This document shows positions 60,111 to 64,000 of a stretch of 64,000 nucleotides of DNA, piece by piece. Each line of letters begins with the position of its first letter. The first letter of the stretch is position 1. Source of the stretch: Siphonodentalium dalli (taxonomy: Eukaryota; Mollusca; Scaphopoda; Gadilida; Siphonodentaliidae); contig CP136066.1 of assembly GCA_032622095.1 (NCBI GenBank), positions 116,147,319 through 116,211,318 of the forward strand. Direction: 5' to 3'. The position numbers and the translations under genes are program-made. The notes under the pieces are model-generated. The model did not search any database, had not been told where the DNA came from, and saw only the letters and a list, made by a program, of their open reading frames with translations.

Positions 60111-61682
60111 CATTTCAATAATTTACATTAGCCATAAAGACCAGTTCAAGTTGGTTGCACCATTGTCCCATTTTGAGGTTTAATCCATGGCAACTATTGT
60201 GGTCAGTTTCCCTGCCAGATCCGTTCCTGATGTTTACATAATACATGTATATGCATTATTAGTTTTAATATATGCATGTTTTCTATTTCGTAGAAGCGCA
60301 GTTATTCATTGTATATTTTGATATATGTTCAATATGGACTAACAGCATACCCACCTCCAAGGCGCCCGTATCTTTAAAATCCGAATTGGTTAAACACGAA
60401 CAATATTTTAAATATTGGCAAGTTGAAGAACGGCCTCATCGCGTTCGAGTCAACAGCTGCGAGGTGTTGCCGTGTTGGTGAACGTATCAACTGATTTTAT
60501 AATTTTCTTCCACATCGTTCTTTTGCCAACACGTCGGGTTGACTAGAGCTCTTAATTCATAGTACGGCGATAGGTGGATTGATAAAAAAAATTTCCGTTG
60601 ATCAATTGCATATAAACTTAAATAAGTGACATAACTACTCTGTACAAAGCATAATTATAGACTACAATGAGTTCGTAATGTAATCTTCTAGTATATAGAC
60701 ACAGAGTATATATACATCCACCGATATGCAGGGACAAATGCAGCGAAATGCAGTGCAGCAGTGTTTGGTTAATTATCAGGCGGCATGCACGAGAAAAGAA
60801 ACATTCAAAACACCAATCAGTGAGATAGACAATGTTGTAAACTCTGTCCTTGATGTTGCTACGTCACTGGGCACATGCGCGTTTGTGATTATTGTCGGGC
60901 GGCATTGTTTGATCTTTTCCTGCAACGTTTGGTGATCGCATGCATTTGCTGTAGTGGGCAGTTCACAGTACAACATATTTTTTTTAAATATTCTTATCTA
61001 ATCACGATTCGGATGAAACTCATGTATGCAATTGGAATGGGGAAAATAACCCTCTATATAAGTCTGTTTCAAGTTGGTTCGCACAAGATAATTATGCGAT
61101 CGCCACATTTCACCGACACAAAAATCTGATAATCTGAGTCCCGCCAGAGTAGAAAAATATATTCTGATAAATATTTTTTAAAGCATCTTGAACAGAGAAT
61201 AAATAAAGACACTGTGTGGTGGTATGTTTAATTCTTTATTCCGGATTTTGTTATCGCGTTGGAGTTGAATGGAGTTGTGTCGGCATATTTGGAATTGAAT
61301 TTGAAGATTCTCTGTCTCCTTGGCTTACCTGTGGTCGTGTTTTTTCTGTATAATTCCACGGAAAAAATCGCTATCCAAATGTTCTAACTGATACGTACGA
61401 AAAGACTTTGAATTATGTCTGAATATAGATCCGGGCATATTATCCCCCAATTGCCCGCGCCCGCCGAAAGCGGCGACCTCAAGGAATTACGTGGGGACGT
61501 CAACCATTGAAGGCGTTAGTACTCTAAAATATATTTAGTTTCACGCGATGAATGAATGTAAGTTAAGTTTCTTAATATATTAACGCATATTATTGGCCAA
61601 CTTGAACAAAACAGATCGAAAATGTCACACAGCCTTGAGTCTTCAAAAGAACAGCGAAAATTATTCTTATCGGCAGATTATT

Positions 61683-61853
61683 CGATCGCAGTTGACACGA
61701 GGAATGACCTCGGTGTAAGGCGGTCGCAGAAAATACTACCGCGGTGTACGCCGGTAACGGACTAGATTACCGCGGTGTACTACCGCATGACCGCGGTGTA
61801 ATACCGCATGGCTGCGGTGTACTACCGCATGACCGCGGTGTAGTTGCGGTATG
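61683..61853. repeat. 21-bp ACCGCGGT minisatellite, right end of unit 2
   Basis: Mirror of 38941-39150 with fewer copies: TACCGCATGACCGCGGTGTA and variants. Confidence 0.86.
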
Positions 61854-61878
61854 AGGTCGATTAATTAGAGCATAGCTG

Positions 61879-62093
61879 TACTTGGGATTTGAAATCTTTG
61901 GGGATATAATACATTGAATCTCCATGCTATGTACTTTGGAAATGAAATCTTTGGGGAAATAATATATGGAATCTCCATGTTGTGTACTTTAGATTTTAAA
62001 ATGCCATTTATAATCTGTTTCAATCCAAAATTGTGTCAGATTAACATTTGCTTAGCAGTTGTGAAGCGAGGATATTGCAATGACACACAAATA
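61879..62093 (+). repeat. Linker repeat (53-bp type), right flank of unit 2
   Basis: ACTTGGGATTTGAAATCTTT and two diverging copies follow at about 53-bp spacing (61880, 61933, then decayed), in the same orientation as at 51065. The last about 100 bp (ATTTATAATCTGTTTCAATC ...) are not repeat. Confidence 0.72.
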
Positions 62094-62300
62094 CAGCTAT
62101 GATCTAATTAATCAACCCCTTTAACAAGGTTGTAGGCCGCTCATGACTATAGTCATACCACCACTAGTTCGTGGTCAAGCGGTATTACTGCGAGTGCTAG
62201 CAGTTAACACGCGGTAGGCACTTGTAACATTACCATAGTAATATGTTTTAACCACGTTTACCGCATAAGTTACCTCTGCATACCACGTTAAGTTTTTGAG
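62094..62300 (+). mobile_element. Third copy of the large-unit terminus, decayed
   Basis: CAGCTATGATCTAATTAATC then AACCCCTTTAACAAGG matches the left terminus of unit 1 with three changes. The following GC-rich text (CATGACTATAGTCATACC, AACACGCGGTAGG) looks like a decayed ACCGCGGT array. About 0.6 kb further on (62838) TGCTCTTTATTATCCGTGCC matches the internal motif of the units. Possibly the start of a third, degenerate unit running out of the window. Confidence 0.6.
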
Positions 62301-62955
62301 TTTTTCATACCCGCATATATTTACAGTAGCCCCCTGGCCTTTCTTGCAATGAAATCTATTCTGTTCCCATGAATGCACCCAAACACGCCAAAATATCCGA
62401 CTCTCATAAAAAAAAAATTGTCACATAGGTGGCGCTGAGCAGAAATGTTGTTTACAATCCCATCATTCGTCATTGGTATCGCTGTTTCAAAGAACGCAAG
62501 CTATAGTTGGTAGGAATTGCCTGCTCTCATTTTGAGATTATTAGTACGAATCCATATCAATCCGATTTACATTTTTTTTTTAATTGTTACTTTTTTTTAG
62601 CATCGCATGGGAATATTTTAACCAATTGATAACAAGCAATTTTGGATGAGTGTAATGCTGAGATTAATAGGTACACCATGCATGCATAGGTAAAAAGTTA
62701 TTTTATTCTGTTTAGCTTCTATTTATGAAATAATATATCTGCGTAGCAAGCGTAGCATTTGCTAGCGTGTCATAAAAAGGCTTTCTTATCCACAGAGAGT
62801 TTTATGATTCAACTGATGCATACATATAGGTAACTGAATGCTCTTTATTATCCGTGCCATTTGTCACAAGTTGTGCACCAACACCAAGCACCATGGACAT
62901 ATTGGGTACCAATTTAACATGCCGGTGTCTGACATTAACTTTGACGATATGGTTT

Positions 62956-63330
62956 TATCTATATATATAAAACCCGTCGTCTGTGTGTGTGTGTATCTGT
63001 GTGTGTGTAACTCGGTCACGCTTTTGGCGCGTTTATAACTTTTCAACCATGCGTCCAATGTGGCCCAAAGTTGTACCACGACCTAACGTGTGTCATAAAA
63101 GGTGACTCACCAAATTTCACGCCGATTGGTCAAAGCAAACCTGAGATCTAACATGGTCCCCAAATGCAGCATTTTCACTCAAGTAGACACTATTTCTTAT
63201 GACGTTTGTCAAAATGACGTCATTGACGTCGAACGCAAACCAACACTTGCTTTGCTATTGTAGGCGAAACTTCCATGCGCTCTACCAAAGCGTTGTTGGA
63301 AATAGGCGCTAAATTAATGTGTCAGTTCAG
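62956..63330 (+). mobile_element. Possible Helitron-type 5' end
   Basis: TCTATATATATAAAACCCGT, then CGTCTGTGTGTGTGTGTATC, AACTCGGTCACGC and CCAAATTTCACGCCGATTGG. TC followed by TATATATA and a CGTCTGTGTGTG stretch resembles Helitron 5' termini of marine invertebrates (recalled). No 3' hairpin-CTRR end was located. Confidence 0.35.
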
Positions 63331-63384
63331 GTTCAGTGTGAATTTAGGTAACGAATGTTGATTTTGTCGCGGAAGTGCATGTAT

Positions 63385-63490
63385 AGTGGGGTGTAGAGTC
63401 AAGACTCAAACGTTCTACCGTCGTTGGGAATGGGTGGATGTAGTGGTGTGCAGAGTCAAGACTCGAACGTTCGTCGTTGGGAATGGGTGC
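63385..63490. repeat. Two-copy tandem repeat around AGAGTCAAGACTC
   Basis: GTGTAGAGTCAAGACTCAAA CGTTC and GTGCAGAGTCAAGACTCGAA CGTTC, each followed by GTCGTTGGGAATGGGTG, at a spacing of about 62 bp. GAGTC(A)AGACTC is an interrupted palindrome. Confidence 0.75.
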
Positions 63491-64000
63491 TAATATGGTA
63501 TTTTAATTTGCCAGTTGGGTTTGAACATAAGTAAAGAATGCTGTCTTTGATACGAAAGTTGTGCATTGGGTGTGGAATCGAATGAGTAGGCCCCTACCGG
63601 TATACACGGAAGATGGCGAATGGACACAGTCTTACCTCCCGCCAGTGGGTACCGTGAACTCAGTACATTCGCCGGAACTCAGTTGGAAAAAGCACATTCC
63701 CGGGACAGGCCAAATAATAGGGCCTACAGTGTAAACAATACTGCCGACGCTAATTATGTTCTTTTAATCTTTCGCTTGAGTGCATATCTGATACAAGAAT
63801 AAATGATTAAAACATCACAATGCGGAAGCGCACGCAGTTTAAATTCATATAATGTGCGCGAAGCTCACAAAGGGGCTGCAGGCCCATCCCCCGCTAAATA
63901 AATGTTCCGAATTGAGCCTGTTTCAGTTAGTATAGATTAAGTAAAATATCTTGATTGTTGCGTTCCATATATGTGCATGCATATACATGGGTTGGGGAGA
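63491..64000. other. Unannotated window end
   Basis: Contains the TACCGGTATACACGGAAGATGG stretch and short open frames without recognisable domains. No further PPP1R37 exon found. Confidence 0.4.

Larger units (their letters stand above)
51234..61878 (-). mobile_element. Large TIR-bounded unit 2 (10.6 kb), inverted copy of unit 1
   Basis: Same termini as unit 1 (CAGCTATGCTCTAATTAATC at 51234, complement ending at 61878). The content is the reverse complement of unit 1, with high identity where aligned: 210 bp at 60726-60935 differ from 39891-40100 by only about four noted changes. Specific to this copy: about 0.8 kb at 51890-52690, extra copies of a TTTCATATATGAAAACACTC repeat at 52725-52815, about 50 bp at 51690-51742, and a direct duplication of about 1.57 kb (57168 against 58741). 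It lacks the Harbinger insertion and the 3.7-kb segment. Confidence 0.7.

Noticed and set aside
38904-61878. Maverick/Polinton or large viral-type element
   Set aside because: The size and inverted termini fit loosely, but no integrase, polymerase B, ATPase, protease or capsid-like frame is visible and the ends do not resemble those elements.

Overview
This is eukaryotic nuclear DNA, probably from a marine lophotrochozoan invertebrate, with a mollusc as my best guess. The evidence is a split-exon gene with GT/AG introns, an AT-rich intron-dominated layout, and several families of hairpin-headed elements with tandem cores of about 160 bp, which resemble the pearl/Helentron-type elements described from bivalves. 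The taxon call is inference. I see no rRNA genes, CRISPR arrays, prokaryotic operons or complete transposon genes.

The only host gene I can support is the 5' half of a PPP1R37 (LRRC68-like protein phosphatase 1 regulatory subunit) orthologue on the + strand. Five coding exons join in phase: 3793-4087, 6413-6510, 33418-33463, 33919-34019 and 38461-38580. They give about 220 residues, including an RVxF-type PP1-docking motif and the start of the leucine-rich-repeat domain. The remaining exons must lie beyond the window, so everything after 38580 is probably intron. Intron 2 is about 26.9 kb and is filled almost entirely with repeats.

Region by region: 1-3790 holds a hAT-type element with target duplication, a composite inverted-repeat element and the promoter side of the gene. 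4088-13480 holds two further non-autonomous DNA elements with 8-bp target duplications, a (GAT)n tract, minisatellites and decayed element heads. 13483-31213 is a dense nest of non-coding elements. Each starts with a family-specific hairpin, continues with a GTCCGTC-rich stretch and a tandem core, and where complete ends in a shared TGTCATTGACA hairpin. 31600-38000 holds a pogo/Tigger-like element, exons 3 and 4, another full element of the main family, and the second of two 648-bp inverted-repeat elements.

The most striking object is 38904-61878: two large units of 12.2 and 10.6 kb in opposite orientation. Each is bounded by the same inverted terminus (CAGCTATGCTCTAATTAATC) and a 21-bp ACCGCGGT minisatellite, and they are separated by a 169-bp linker made of a 53-bp repeat. 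The same linker occurs outside both ends in the same orientation in all three places, and a third terminus starts at 62094. The units carry no recognisable protein genes but many internal duplications and a recurring AACGCTCTTTATT motif. One unit carries a later, dateable Harbinger insertion with a broken transposase fragment. This pair is my candidate for an undescribed element or macrosatellite; its class is unassigned and an assembly artefact has to be excluded.
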